Below, piece after piece: positions 35,414-45,356 of a stretch of 64,000 nucleotides of DNA. Within the stretch, counting starts at the first letter, position 1. Every line of letters starts with the position of its first letter. This DNA comes from an uncultured Flavobacteriaceae bacterium (GTDB taxonomy: Bacteria; Bacteroidota; Bacteroidia; Flavobacteriales; Flavobacteriaceae), in contig CANNCA010000001.1 of assembly GCA_947503005.1 (NCBI GenBank), positions 558,001-622,000 of the forward strand. Reading direction: 5' to 3'. The translations under genes were made by a program, and so were the position numbers. A model generated the notes under the pieces. It was given only the letters and a program-made list of their open reading frames with translations, was not told the DNA's origin and searched no databases.

Positions 35414-37074
35414 TTACCTAATCTTCTTCTCAGTTTCCTAATATGTTTCTCAATGGCCTTTCGGTCTGGCAAAGTAGTGATTTCTTTGGTTTCGGCCTTT
35501 AGAAATGCTTGCAAAGCTAGCGTCTCATAGCCCTTTTCCAAATTGTATTTTCCCGCCAAATAGTATACTTCCCAAAAATCAGGATTTAAGGCTATAAATT
35601 CTGAAAGAACCTGTTGCCCTACGTGTTTTTCTTCGGAAATGGCAATTTCGATTTCATCGCTAAGAGAACGATACTGCTCGTAATTTTGATAGGTAGCGGT
35701 ATTTAAAAAGGGGTCTTTGGGGATATTTAATTCCGTTTTAGCCACAGATGCGTATGATTTTTTCCCCTTAGAAAAGACTTCTTTTAAATCATAGGTTACA
35801 AATTCTCCCATCTGATAAGGGTTGCTTGAGACCCAAACCAATAAATCTTCGGGTTGAAAAACAATGCCATGATGGGCCAGCATCTGATTTAAGGCTTTTT
35901 CATTTCCAAATCCTATTTCCTTTTCATCATGGCCGTCTCTATCCCTAAGAATATCGACTACCTTCTCGGGTGTGACTTTTTTGGTTTCTTCTAGCAATTC
36001 TTCCATGCGTTCAAAACGGTACTGTGAGTGGCTCTCTAAAATATGTTGCTGATTCTTTTTGTCATTAGCATAGGCTTCACTTTGAAAATGATTGGAACAG
36101 ATAAGTTGATTACTCGAATTGGGTACTTCGTATACGCCAAAATTTTGCGGCGATACTTCAATGACTGCTGCTTTTTTATCCTTGGCACTACCCACAAAAA
36201 TTGATTCTGATACAAAAACTTCTCTTTTTTTGGCGATGGTAATAGCTTCTTGTATTGTAGATGCATATTGTAAAATTTCGCGGGTTACTAAAGAAACGGG
36301 AGTTTTGGCCACCAAGGGAAACTGAGATTTTCCCGCGTTGATAGTCACCGTCAAGCCTTGATCGTTCATTCCCGACACCACTCCAATCATTCCGCCCCAG
36401 GTGACCGACATGAAATTATGCCCTTCATCAGGTTCAACAAAGGCAATGATTTTGTTTTTGGCAAATTCATCTCCAGCATAGAAATCGAAGTTTCGCCCTA
36501 TCAATAGTTTTCCTTCTGCTGTATTTTCTCCCCAAGAAGCAAAAGAGGAACATCCGACCAAGGCCAAATCTTGCAATGCATGCCCGATATCATGAGCACC
36601 ATGAAAATATAATACACGGGGATATTCTTCCGCGATATAATCGTAATTAGGGGACGCATACTGAGAAATGCCGTAAATCTCGGTTTTGTACTGTTCATCA
36701 ATATGTAGGTATACCTTTCGATTGAACCAAGCTAAAAACTTGCGTAGAATTTTTTGATATCCCTTTGATGGAACCAGGTCATTTATTTTTTTTAGAAAAA
36801 CAGCTTCTTGTTGGTTAAACAATTCTTGACTTAAAGCGCCTTGGTTCAAGCCTAATTCCATCGGATTGCCACTAACGTACATTTCCCAAAGTCCTTGTTT
36901 GTTCTTGGTAATGAAATTGTCACCGATCGTAAACGTGGAATCAGAAATTTTGGTTCGTTGCGGAAGCGTTGTGTCATAATTCGATACATCAGGTCGGTCC
37001 TCCAATCCCTTTGAAATGCCACAGGAACTTAGGGCGAATAAAGTTATAAGAATTGGGATTAGGAGTTTAGGCAT
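35410..37074 (-). CDS. C45-family (acyl-CoA:6-APA acyltransferase-like) Ntn protein, lipoprotein
   Basis: A 554-residue protein with a lipoprotein signal (FALSSCG) and a C45/NAAA-like Ntn hydrolase domain in which the likely nucleophile Cys lies in LVGCSSFASWG, followed by LIGRNFDFYAG. Members remove themselves from a propeptide and then transfer or hydrolyse acyl groups. The C-terminal part carries a TPR-like helical stretch. In this setting it may move or trim acyl groups of the pigment at the envelope; that is inference. It overlaps the genes on both sides. Confidence 0.75.
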   Translation of the reverse strand: MPKLLIPILITLFALSSCGISKGLEDRPDVSNYDTTLPQRTKISDSTFTIGDNFITKNKQGLWEMYVSGNPMELGLNQGALSQELFNQQEAVFLKKINDLVPSKGYQKILRKFLAWFNRKVYLHIDEQYKTEIYGISQYASPNYDYIAEEYPRVLYFHGAHDIGHALQDLALVGCSSFASWGENTAEGKLLIGRNFDFYAGDEFAKNKIIAFVEPDEGHNFMSVTWGGMIGVVSGMNDQGLTVTINAGKSQFPLVAKTPVSLVTREILQYASTIQEAITIAKKREVFVSESIFVGSAKDKKAAVIEVSPQNFGVYEVPNSSNQLICSNHFQSEAYANDKKNQQHILESHSQYRFERMEELLEETKKVTPEKVVDILRDRDGHDEKEIGFGNEKALNQMLAHHGIVFQPEDLLVWVSSNPYQMGEFVTYDLKEVFSKGKKSYASVAKTELNIPKDPFLNTATYQNYEQYRSLSDEIEIAISEEKHVGQQVLSEFIALNPDFWEVYYLAGKYNLEKGYETLALQAFLKAETKEITTLPDRKAIEKHIRKLRRRLGK

Positions 37075-37939
37075 GTTTTAGATTGCGTTCCGTTCGTTTG
37101 ATGGCAAGTTCATCTTTATAATCCAACCACTTCTGACCCCAGAACTTTCGCGTAAAATTATCGAAATTCCGCATGATAAGTACATTTGATAGCATGTTTA
37201 AAAACCGCATAGGATTTCTAGGCAATGCTCTTAAAGTCATCGAAAAACCACCATCTAAGTATTTGATATAATGCCAATAACCACTCGGCATATATAATGC
37301 ATCGCCGTGTTTCATGTTTGCCTGAATACCGTTGGCATACTTCAGTGCAGGAAATTTTTCAAAATCGGGATTGTCCATATCAATCGATTCCAGATTGTGA
37401 ATGGAATAGGGTACCCGATACAAATACTTGGTTTGTTCAGGCGAAAAAAGGGTCACGCTTTTATGACCATCAAAATGAAAGTGCATACTATCAGGCAGGT
37501 CAATATCGTAATGCATGAATACCTTTGATTCTCCTCCTCCAAAAAATAATGCAGGCAGTTTTTTGAAAAACTTCAATCCGATATCAGGATATTCAAAATC
37601 ATCAAGTAGTTCAGGCATCTTTTTTAGGATTTCGTAGAAGAAAATTCTTAGATCGGTGGGCTGGGTCTTTAGTATCTCGATGTAATCGGAAAGTTTCATT
37701 TCTTTCTTTGGAGCGTACACACTTTCACTTCCTTTGGCAGGTTCGTTATTGTATAAAGGAACTATTTGGTTGCCAGCCCTTTGTTGTATATATTCCAAAG
37801 ACCATTTTTTGTAGGCAGGCCAACTTTTGGTGAGGCCCTCTATAAGGACAGGTTTTTGTGGTTTGTAAAACTGTTCAACAAATTCTTGTTTCGAGATATC
37901 TTCGACCCGCGTTACGGGTACGGTTGCAAACTGTCCCAT
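37067..37939 (-). CDS. JmjC/cupin-like Fe(II) oxygenase-type protein
   Basis: A 290-residue cupin_8/JmjC-like protein with the N-terminal FVEQFYKPQKPVLIEG segment, the metal HxD in FMHYDIDLP, and the distal His in MPSGYWHYI. These ligands suggest a 2-oxoglutarate-dependent hydroxylase. In a flexirubin cluster it could hydroxylate the aryl head or the resorcinol, but no substrate is shown. The start overlaps the end of the CrtI-like gene by one base. Confidence 0.77.
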   Translation of the reverse strand: MGQFATVPVTRVEDISKQEFVEQFYKPQKPVLIEGLTKSWPAYKKWSLEYIQQRAGNQIVPLYNNEPAKGSESVYAPKKEMKLSDYIEILKTQPTDLRIFFYEILKKMPELLDDFEYPDIGLKFFKKLPALFFGGGESKVFMHYDIDLPDSMHFHFDGHKSVTLFSPEQTKYLYRVPYSIHNLESIDMDNPDFEKFPALKYANGIQANMKHGDALYMPSGYWHYIKYLDGGFSMTLRALPRNPMRFLNMLSNVLIMRNFDNFTRKFWGQKWLDYKDELAIKRTERNLKHA

Positions 37940-39480
37940 TACACAATCACTTTTTCTTTCGTCTTTTTCCGATTGATTTTATCGATTAAATAAGCTCCGC
38001 CCAATATTTCGGAACAGGTGACGACACCGCTAATGGTTACCCCTAAAATACCGTGCATGTTCAAACTCTGTCCTGTAAAATAGAGATTGGGAATTTTAGT
38101 TCGCGCCGATATGAAGGCTTTCAATGGGTCGTTTACATCTTTAACATATCCGTACATAGACCCTTTATTGCAACCGATATAATCGCGGTAAGATAACGGT
38201 GTGGAGGTGTGAATACTTTGAATACATTCTCGTATTTGGGGAAATTTCTTTTCCAATTCTTTAAGGAAAACGTCAGCTTTATCAGCCTTGAATTGCTCAT
38301 AGGTTTGTCCACGCTCGTTTTTATTCGCTACCGTGTTGAAAGTATTTTTCCATTGTGCTACCTCCTCATAACGCATGTAGGTAATAGCGGTCAATTGGTC
38401 GCCCCATTCTCCTTGGTTTTTGCGAACGCCCATAGAAAGCATATAGGTTTCCGGCCAGCTTTCCTCCGTATATTGATGAGCTTTCCAAACCTTGTTGAAA
38501 TCCTTAAAATGATAATAGTTTTTGTTGAGATATTTGAACGTTTTGGGTTTTAAAACAATATGGATACTGAATGCCGAAATCGTATTTTCAAGTTGCTGAA
38601 TTCGCCTATGGTACGATTTTCTAAAATGCTCTTCGCCTATCATTTTCAGGGTATTCTTTGGCTCAATATTAGAAATAAATACATCTCCAGAAATCACATC
38701 ACCCTGTTTCGTTGTTACCGAAACAATTTGTTTCTCGACACATTGAATATCAACCACTTCTTGGTGTTTAAAAGCATCGCCGCCATGTTCTTTTAATCTA
38801 CGAATCAATAGTTTGGTGATTTGGCTACCCCCATCGGCGCAACGATAGGCACTTTCGATATATGAATTGCAGGATAGTGCATGCACATAAATTGGAGTTT
38901 TATCGGGTTCACCGGCGTAGAGCAAGTTTGAACCTGCTAAAACAGCCCGCAACTTTTCATTTTCGGTAATAGAATCGATATAGTCTTTGGCGGATTGCTG
39001 AAAGATATCCGCATCGTTTCCATAAGGCTTGCCTTCCTCTAAATTGTACAGGGGGAATTTATGGCAGATTTCTTGAAGCTTGGTACAGTAGGTTTTGATA
39101 GCTTCTTCTTCCTCCGGAAAACGCTTGACCAATTCTTTAGTGAAATTAAAATATCCTTGAGCATGAGGATATTCCATATCATCATTATCGAATGTGATGA
39201 TATCGAAACCGTCTTTGTTCAGTTGCTTGAATTCCAACCCATCCAAAATTTCGAGATAGTCGAAATAGCGGTAGAGGTTTTGGCCCTCCGATAATCCACC
39301 TATGTAGTGAACACCGGTATCGAAGATGGTACGTTCACGAACAAAAGTCTGTAAATTTCCACCAAATTGATTGTTTTTTTCAAGTACACATACGCTTCGA
39401 CCTTCACGCGCAAGGATATTGGCAGAGACCAAACCGCCCATCCCGCTACCAATAATCACTACGTCATAGTGCTTCTTCAT
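37939..39480 (-). CDS. CrtI-like (phytoene desaturase family) FAD oxidoreductase
   Basis: A 513-residue FAD enzyme with the N-terminal dinucleotide motif VVIGSGMGGLVSANILAREG, then FGGNLQTFV and a C-terminal LYFTGQSLNMHGILGV segment typical of the CrtI/retinol-saturase family. It is encoded inside the flexirubin-type cluster and probably acts on the polyene or ring, for example as a desaturase or isomerase. No carotenoid genes such as crtB are nearby, so a carotenoid role is unlikely. One-base overlaps on both sides show tight coupling. Confidence 0.82.
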   Translation of the reverse strand: MKKHYDVVIIGSGMGGLVSANILAREGRSVCVLEKNNQFGGNLQTFVRERTIFDTGVHYIGGLSEGQNLYRYFDYLEILDGLEFKQLNKDGFDIITFDNDDMEYPHAQGYFNFTKELVKRFPEEEEAIKTYCTKLQEICHKFPLYNLEEGKPYGNDADIFQQSAKDYIDSITENEKLRAVLAGSNLLYAGEPDKTPIYVHALSCNSYIESAYRCADGGSQITKLLIRRLKEHGGDAFKHQEVVDIQCVEKQIVSVTTKQGDVISGDVFISNIEPKNTLKMIGEEHFRKSYHRRIQQLENTISAFSIHIVLKPKTFKYLNKNYYHFKDFNKVWKAHQYTEESWPETYMLSMGVRKNQGEWGDQLTAITYMRYEEVAQWKNTFNTVANKNERGQTYEQFKADKADVFLKELEKKFPQIRECIQSIHTSTPLSYRDYIGCNKGSMYGYVKDVNDPLKAFISARTKIPNLYFTGQSLNMHGILGVTISGVVTCSEILGGAYLIDKINRKKTKEKVIV

Positions 39481-39920
39481 TATTTGCTGAATTCTTTTCT
39501 TGTTATGATCAATGGAATTCCTATTAAAATCAAGGCTACCAAATTAATGAGAACTACATTGTGAACTGCGCCATAGTATATGGAGATACTAGAATCAATT
39601 ACGAACCAAGACAACATGGCAAGACACATGGCTTTGTATGCCCATGGCTCTCTCCTTTTAAATGAATTCTCTGAAATCATAACCATCAGAATATGGAAAC
39701 CTACAATGGTTCCGCCAATGATTCCAAAAAGCCAGTTTTTGAGTTTCATAACTTCGGGTTCAAATTCGTTCCCTTTAAAAAATACGTTTTGCGTGTATTC
39801 ATTGTGGATTTCGAATACTAAAGAATTCCCAGCAAAGGCGACCAAGAGTCCTACTATGATGGTCATCACATTTGCATAGGTCAACCACTTTTGCCAAAAC
39901 TCGAACTTTTTGTCATTCAT
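39480..39920 (-). CDS. Four-helix membrane protein of the pigment cluster
   Basis: A 146-residue protein with four hydrophobic helices (about residues 14-34, 62-82, 94-114, 120-140) and short loops. I do not recognise the family beyond its position in this cluster. It overlaps the MMPL fusion gene by 4 bp upstream and the CrtI-like gene by one base downstream. A membrane helper for the exporter or the oxidoreductase is possible. Confidence 0.65.
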   Translation of the reverse strand: MNDKKFEFWQKWLTYANVMTIIVGLLVAFAGNSLVFEIHNEYTQNVFFKGNEFEPEVMKLKNWLFGIIGGTIVGFHILMVMISENSFKRREPWAYKAMCLAMLSWFVIDSSISIYYGAVHNVVLINLVALILIGIPLIITRKEFSK

Positions 39921-42900
39921 CTTGTCTTGTTTTTTAAAAAAACAACATCTTCCGTTTCCTTATGTACTTCAAAACCAAATTCATTAGTGGCAAGCTCGCC
40001 ATACATTTTTGCCGACTTTAGGAGTATCAAGATAGCAATTTCATCTATTTTTTCTTGAGAGATATGATTTAAGGGAAAGGAATCAGAATCAAGAATCAGT
40101 ACATTCGCCTTTTGTTCGACTGTTTCCGTGGACGTATCAAAAACCTTTATTTTACTGTATTGATGGGTGAGGTAATTGTTTTTTAAGATAGCTCTTGCCT
40201 CCTCATTTTTCAAATAGCAATAGATTTTTCTGTCAATGGAATCTAATGCCATTAATAAATCTAATTGACCCAAATGGTTGGAAAGATGAATGATGCTGTC
40301 TTTTTCTCCCACATAAGACAAAATAACATTGTACGTTTTTTGATATGTTTTTAAATCTTCCTTTACTATTCGATATATAGTGTTTCCCTTATACCTGTAA
40401 TTCTCTAATAAAAGTTGATGCCAATAGGTTTCACTTTCGATTTCATTTCGAAATGTTCTAAAGGCCGATCTAAAGTATTGACCAAAAAGCTTTGGACGTT
40501 GACTGTAAGTTGCTCCAAAAGTAGTATCATCAGCTTTGATTCTTGGCAGGATTTTCAACGTAAAACTTCCATCACGAATAATAAAACTTCCCTTGGGAGA
40601 TACCTCCGAACCGCCATGGATCATAACCGGCAATATATCCAAACCCAGTTTTTCGGAGAGATAAAAAGCTCCCTTATGAAATCGATGTATTTTATTAGTT
40701 GTAGATCGAGCCCCTTCAGGAAAAGCTACAATAGAAAAACCTTGGGCAACTTTTTGTTGGAGAAATTCTTCTCCGTTTTCGATACCGCCAGAAACGGGAT
40801 AGGCTCCATGAAGTTTGGCCGCGCTGCCTACTGTTGGTGAATTATAGACATGGTCTTTGACTAAATAAATCAATTTGGGGTGTAACATACCCATGGCCAA
40901 AATGTCCAAAAATGAAGAGTGATTGGCTACTAATAGGGCTGGCTTTTCAAAAGTCTCATTGTGCTCATTGATTACCTTTTTGGTCAAAAAAGGGTTGGTA
41001 TACAGTACTGATTTCATAAACTTGGAAACTACTTGATGAAGTCCCATTTGTTTTTTTAGATGTGCCTTGGGATTGATTTTCATAACAACCCAAGAATAGA
41101 CGGAGAGCACTAATCCACCCAAATCAAAATAAGCAAACGACAAAAGGGAATGAATCAAGACCCTTGGTTTAATTCGTCTTTTGGAAGTGCTTCCGATAAA
41201 CAGGTGAAATAATAATGGTTGAATTGTAAAGGACACCAAGGCCGCTGATAAAATACCAATAACACAAACTATAGAAACGGAATATAAAGCAGGATGCTTA
41301 GCGAACACCAATACTCCAATTCCTAAAAGTGTGGTTAAAACAGAGAGTATTATCGAGGTTTTATGTGTAGAAAGGGTTTTCTCCCCTGTGCGATATTGAG
41401 TGAGCAATCCGTTCGTGATAAAAATGCTGTAATCTACACCTAGACCAAATATAAAACTCGATATGATGATGTTGAAAATATTGAATTCGATTTTAAAAAG
41501 TGCCAGAAGCCCTATGGTCAAAAACCAACTTAGAAATAAGGGTATAGCTGTTATTAATGTTAATGAAAGACTTCGGTAAAAGAATGCCAGTAGCAATATT
41601 ACGGCGATTAAGGAATACCAAATAAGGCGATTGAAATCATTTTTAAGATTACCTAAAAAAGTCTCATTGACTTGCTTTCTGTCTATAAGAAGCGTTTGAG
41701 GTACGTTCGAAAAAGTTCTACTTAATTTACTTGCCTTATTGTCATCTACTTTTACTAGTGATGTTATGGTAGTGCTGGTGGAATCTGAAACAATAAAATC
41801 ATTAATTGAAAGGGCAGAAAAACTATTCAAGTCTGAAATTTGTAACGTCTTGAAATCAGTTTCTAGAAGTTCGTAAAAATTTGAAAAAGTATTTTCCTTG
41901 AAACCCAATTCAATACCACTTTCGATGAGGTTTTGTTTGGTGTTTTCGATTTTGGTTTTATCCCAAAAGTTGTTCCATGCAGTTATTTTTTCTTGCTGTT
42001 TTTTGTTGGAACGCACCAATGCACCAATAGAACTGTAGCTAACGATTTCATTGTTGGACTTCATTTCTTTCAGCTTTTCAAAAAGCGCATCGTTTTGCTG
42101 TAAAACGGTCTCAATATTATTTCCATAGGTTGAAACGTAAATGGATTTTGAACCGATATCGGTCAGGGTTTCCAATCGCTCACGGGCTTGAATCAATACT
42201 TCTGACTCATAATTCAACTTGGCTATGTCCTGATTGAAAACTATGTTTTGATATGTAAAAACACTGGTGACAAGAAGAATAGCCAGTAGCCCGATCGCCC
42301 ATCCGTTTTGATGTAATTTATATTCAGCAAGGCGGTCCAGAATGGTCGCTTTTTTGATAGTATCACTTTTGAGTCGATATACTTGAGGAATGAATAGTAG
42401 CGCGAAAACGGATGCTCCCAATACACTGGTGGCCGCAAAAATACCCAAATCTTGAAGTGCTTGTGACTTCAAAAATAGCAGGCACAAAAAAGCGGATGCG
42501 GTAGTCAGACTGCTCATCAAGATGGATGGCGCTATATCTTGGAACAGACTTTTAAGGGACTTTCCATTTCTAATATGGGTGAGAATATGTAGCGAATAAT
42601 CCAAAGTGACGCCTAGTAAAACCGAACCTATACCCAAAGAGATAGCTGATATTTTTTCACGTAACAAAACCAATAAGGCAATAGACAATAGTCCACCGAA
42701 TAGTGTGGGTAAGAGTAAGATAATCGGTAGGCTCAATTTCCTATAGAAAAGTATCAAAACAACAAAGAGTACGGCCAAGGCTATACTTGCCGTGAACTGC
42801 ACATCTTTTTTAATCTGTTTAGCATTGGAGACTGCAACCAAGGCCGCACCAAAATAGTCCGCTGACACTTTTTTGCCATAGGTTTCCTTCAATTCGTTTT

Positions 42901-43606
42901 GAAGCTCATAGAGTCTATTTACAAAGGGCGTATTCTTATCGGTTTCACCAGATGCAAAAGTTGGTGTAATGAATAACAGTATATTTTCCTCTTTTTGGTC
43001 AACCAGAAATCCGTTCTTTAATTTGAAATCATCACCGATACCCAATTGTTGCAACTTTTTTAGGGCAATAAAGGAGAGTCCCAAGGGATCCTTACGAATT
43101 GTTTTTGAAGCAATAATACCTGATGGAGAAAGCAGGGTACGGTAGTTTTGCGATGTAATTGTGGAAATACTATCCTTCGATAATTTATTTTGGATGGTTT
43201 CGTAATCTTTCACTTCTAAGAAAAGAGGTAGATTTTCATAAACCAAATTCAAGGTGTTGGGCAGGTCTTCGTCATTCAATTTACCTTGAATTCTTTTGAT
43301 GTACGCTCCGCTGGTTCTTTGAATGCTGTCTAAAAAATCGGTAGCATATTGGGTGAGTTCTTCCGAAGAAGTCTCCGGATTACGATGTATGTTCACGATG
43401 ACCTTATCGGTAAATGCAATCGATTTTAGAATTTCCTGGGTTTTCTTTGTTTTTTCGTTCTCGGGAATCAGTGAACTGATGTCATCGTCGAATTCTATCT
43501 TTAAGAAAATTGTAGCGAGTAATGATACCACCGCTAACAACAGTAACAGGCCCATCCATTTTTTATGGGAAATCAGTTCATATGCTTTGTAAAAAAAATT
43601 ACCCAT
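39917..43606 (-). CDS. MMPL transporter fused to a PlsC acyltransferase and a methyltransferase-like domain
   Basis: A 1229-residue fusion. Residues 1 to about 830 form an RND/MMPL-type transporter with two sets of membrane helices and two large periplasmic loops. A PlsC-like lysophospholipid acyltransferase domain follows, with NHSSFLD at about 895 and FPEGARS at about 962. The last 140 residues resemble a class I SAM methyltransferase fold, but the glycine-rich SAM motif is missing (IIHLSNHLGQ at that place). The likely role is moving the lipid-like pigment or its precursor out of the inner membrane, with acyl transfer linked to export. The start overlaps the GT2-DUF2062 gene. Confidence 0.8.
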   Translation of the reverse strand: MGNFFYKAYELISHKKWMGLLLLLAVVSLLATIFLKIEFDDDISSLIPENEKTKKTQEILKSIAFTDKVIVNIHRNPETSSEELTQYATDFLDSIQRTSGAYIKRIQGKLNDEDLPNTLNLVYENLPLFLEVKDYETIQNKLSKDSISTITSQNYRTLLSPSGIIASKTIRKDPLGLSFIALKKLQQLGIGDDFKLKNGFLVDQKEENILLFITPTFASGETDKNTPFVNRLYELQNELKETYGKKVSADYFGAALVAVSNAKQIKKDVQFTASIALAVLFVVLILFYRKLSLPIILLLPTLFGGLLSIALLVLLREKISAISLGIGSVLLGVTLDYSLHILTHIRNGKSLKSLFQDIAPSILMSSLTTASAFLCLLFLKSQALQDLGIFAATSVLGASVFALLFIPQVYRLKSDTIKKATILDRLAEYKLHQNGWAIGLLAILLVTSVFTYQNIVFNQDIAKLNYESEVLIQARERLETLTDIGSKSIYVSTYGNNIETVLQQNDALFEKLKEMKSNNEIVSYSSIGALVRSNKKQQEKITAWNNFWDKTKIENTKQNLIESGIELGFKENTFSNFYELLETDFKTLQISDLNSFSALSINDFIVSDSTSTTITSLVKVDDNKASKLSRTFSNVPQTLLIDRKQVNETFLGNLKNDFNRLIWYSLIAVILLLAFFYRSLSLTLITAIPLFLSWFLTIGLLALFKIEFNIFNIIISSFIFGLGVDYSIFITNGLLTQYRTGEKTLSTHKTSIILSVLTTLLGIGVLVFAKHPALYSVSIVCVIGILSAALVSFTIQPLLFHLFIGSTSKRRIKPRVLIHSLLSFAYFDLGGLVLSVYSWVVMKINPKAHLKKQMGLHQVVSKFMKSVLYTNPFLTKKVINEHNETFEKPALLVANHSSFLDILAMGMLHPKLIYLVKDHVYNSPTVGSAAKLHGAYPVSGGIENGEEFLQQKVAQGFSIVAFPEGARSTTNKIHRFHKGAFYLSEKLGLDILPVMIHGGSEVSPKGSFIIRDGSFTLKILPRIKADDTTFGATYSQRPKLFGQYFRSAFRTFRNEIESETYWHQLLLENYRYKGNTIYRIVKEDLKTYQKTYNVILSYVGEKDSIIHLSNHLGQLDLLMALDSIDRKIYCYLKNEEARAILKNNYLTHQYSKIKVFDTSTETVEQKANVLILDSDSFPLNHISQEKIDEIAILILLKSAKMYGELATNEFGFEVHKETEDVVFLKNKTR

Positions 43607-44768
43607 TACCGATGACTATTTTTTTTCTATCGAAGAGCGTCAAAATAAGATATCCTAACAGGCCAAAAACCGTTGCCGCTATGACTGACAAAGTTAAACT
43701 GCCGATAATATAGGTTTTCAAATGGGTAATGAATTCAAAATTAGTCACGATGCTGTCATAGGTATAGATCAACTCTTCCCCTGTAATGAATGAACCGGTT
43801 CTAAGGCTGGCATAGAGGACAAAAGGAATAAAAGGAGCCAAACTAATATTGGAAAACGCAAATGCGATAATCTTGTTCAGCTTAAAAAGTACAGCAAGAA
43901 ACAACACGATAATGGTGTGAAAACCCCAAAGAGGAGACAGCCCTATAAATACCCCTAATGCTATTGAAAATGCTTTCTTTCTGGAGGAATCACTACTATG
44001 CAAAAGGTCTTCCTTAAGAAACCTTCTAAAACCTTTTTTGCGAAGACGTCGATATAAATCCCTTGGCTTTATCCAAAAAATCGCTACTAGAACGAACCAA
44101 GTGTTCAGAACGCTGATACGGGCAAAATCGGGAACTTTTCTGAAATGTGAAACACGTTCGGTATCGTCATATGAGATTTGGATGGGGATGTTCTTGACCA
44201 AGGTGCCGTTCCAAGCTGCTTTCACGATGACCTCTATTTCAAATTCAAATTTCGGTGTATACAAGTTCAGCTTTTCAATTTCTTTTAGCGGATACATGCG
44301 GTAACCACTTTGGGTATCTTTCAACCAAGTTCCGGTTTCGAACCAAAACCAAAAGTTGGAGAATTTATTGCCGAAACTGCTGGAGCCTGGCACATCCGAT
44401 TGCTCCATATTCCGCGCTCCGATGTAAAGCACGTTATTGGTTTCTTCATTCTGTAGTGCCTTTAAAAAAACCGGAATATCTTCAGGAAAATGCTGCCCGT
44501 CTGAATCAATGCTGATCGCATATTCATAACCCAATTCTATTGCCTTTTCAAACCCAATTTTCAGGGCATTTCCTTTGCCTTTATTTTTTGGTAAATGCAC
44601 TTGGTTTATTTGGTAAAAATCTTTTAGAATTTCAGAAGTAGTATCTGTAGAACCGTCGTTAATGACGATGATGTTTTGAGTTTGTTCTAAAACGCCGTTC
44701 AATACTTTACCTAGTGTCTTGTGGTTATTATAGGTAGGCACAAGCACACAGCATTTTAGCTGCCTCAT
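43599..44768 (-). CDS. GT2 glycosyltransferase fused to DUF2062
   Basis: A 389-residue fusion. The first 240 residues are a GT2 domain (VLVPTYNNHKTLG, NDGSTDTTSEI, SIDSDGQHFPED); the rest is a DUF2062 membrane domain (GVFIGLSPLWGFHT). The ATG at 44768 (MRQLKCCVLVP) starts the GT2 domain cleanly; the longer frame from 44804 adds 12 residues that look unrelated. It is part of the pigment cluster, so sugar or another polar group may be attached to a carrier or precursor, or the domain may only help membrane sorting. The exact role is unknown. Confidence 0.78.
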   Translation of the reverse strand: MRQLKCCVLVPTYNNHKTLGKVLNGVLEQTQNIIVINDGSTDTTSEILKDFYQINQVHLPKNKGKGNALKIGFEKAIELGYEYAISIDSDGQHFPEDIPVFLKALQNEETNNVLYIGARNMEQSDVPGSSSFGNKFSNFWFWFETGTWLKDTQSGYRMYPLKEIEKLNLYTPKFEFEIEVIVKAAWNGTLVKNIPIQISYDDTERVSHFRKVPDFARISVLNTWFVLVAIFWIKPRDLYRRLRKKGFRRFLKEDLLHSSDSSRKKAFSIALGVFIGLSPLWGFHTIIVLFLAVLFKLNKIIAFAFSNISLAPFIPFVLYASLRTGSFITGEELIYTYDSIVTNFEFITHLKTYIIGSLTLSVIAATVFGLLGYLILTLFDRKKIVIGNG

Positions 44769-44867
44769 GATTTCATGAATATATGGGGTGGTCGGCACTA
44801 GCATTTTTGTTCACGGCCCAATAGTGAAAATGGGCGCTTTGTGCCGTAAAGATACGGATTACACTAC

Positions 44868-45356
44868 CTAAAACAATTGCTTCTCGGTAGCGCTGAAATG
44901 GGCTGACTGCCTAACATAGCCTTCAATCAATTCTTTGACTTCTTGATTTTTTACCTTAGTGTAATGGTCAATCAGAAATTTTTTGTCCTCTTCGATATTG
45001 TCTTTGTATTTCAGGGCTTTTGGTGAATTTTCCTGAACCCCCATACGAATACATCTGATTTCAATGTTTTTAGGCTCAGCTGTTATGGCATGTTCCAAGA
45101 GTGCAACGCCTTCTTTGAAATAGGCCTTTTTATCCTTTATGGGCTTTGTGAATTTTGCTTTTATGGTCAATAGTGCACCTTTGTAGGCTACGAGTGTTGC
45201 CTCTCCTTTGGTTGAAATATCAGCTAAAGACTTTGATAGCGCCTCCGCTGTATGCATGTCGATTGTGGCAGTCGGATACTCCAACCTTAAAACTCTCATC
45301 TCCTGGGAAGTTCCAAATATGGGTAAAACAAATAGAAGAAAGAGCAATTGACGCAT
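44868..45356 (-). CDS. Secreted helical protein of the pigment cluster
   Basis: A 162-residue protein with a signal peptide (FVLPIFGTSQ) and an all-helical mature part without recognisable catalytic motifs. I see no known domain; similar small exported proteins occur in flexirubin-type clusters, as far as I recall. Its start overlaps the end of the ApeI-like hotdog gene by one base. A 99-bp gap follows before the GT2-DUF2062 gene, with a short CCGTA/TACGG hairpin at 44844-44857. Confidence 0.6.
   Translation of the reverse strand: MRQLLFLLFVLPIFGTSQEMRVLRLEYPTATIDMHTAEALSKSLADISTKGEATLVAYKGALLTIKAKFTKPIKDKKAYFKEGVALLEHAITAEPKNIEIRCIRMGVQENSPKALKYKDNIEEDKKFLIDHYTKVKNQEVKELIEGYVRQSAHFSATEKQLF

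Noticed and set aside
37939-39480. Carotenoid biosynthesis role for the CrtI-like enzyme
   Set aside because: No phytoene synthase or cyclase genes in the window, and it sits inside the aryl polyene/dialkylresorcinol cluster.
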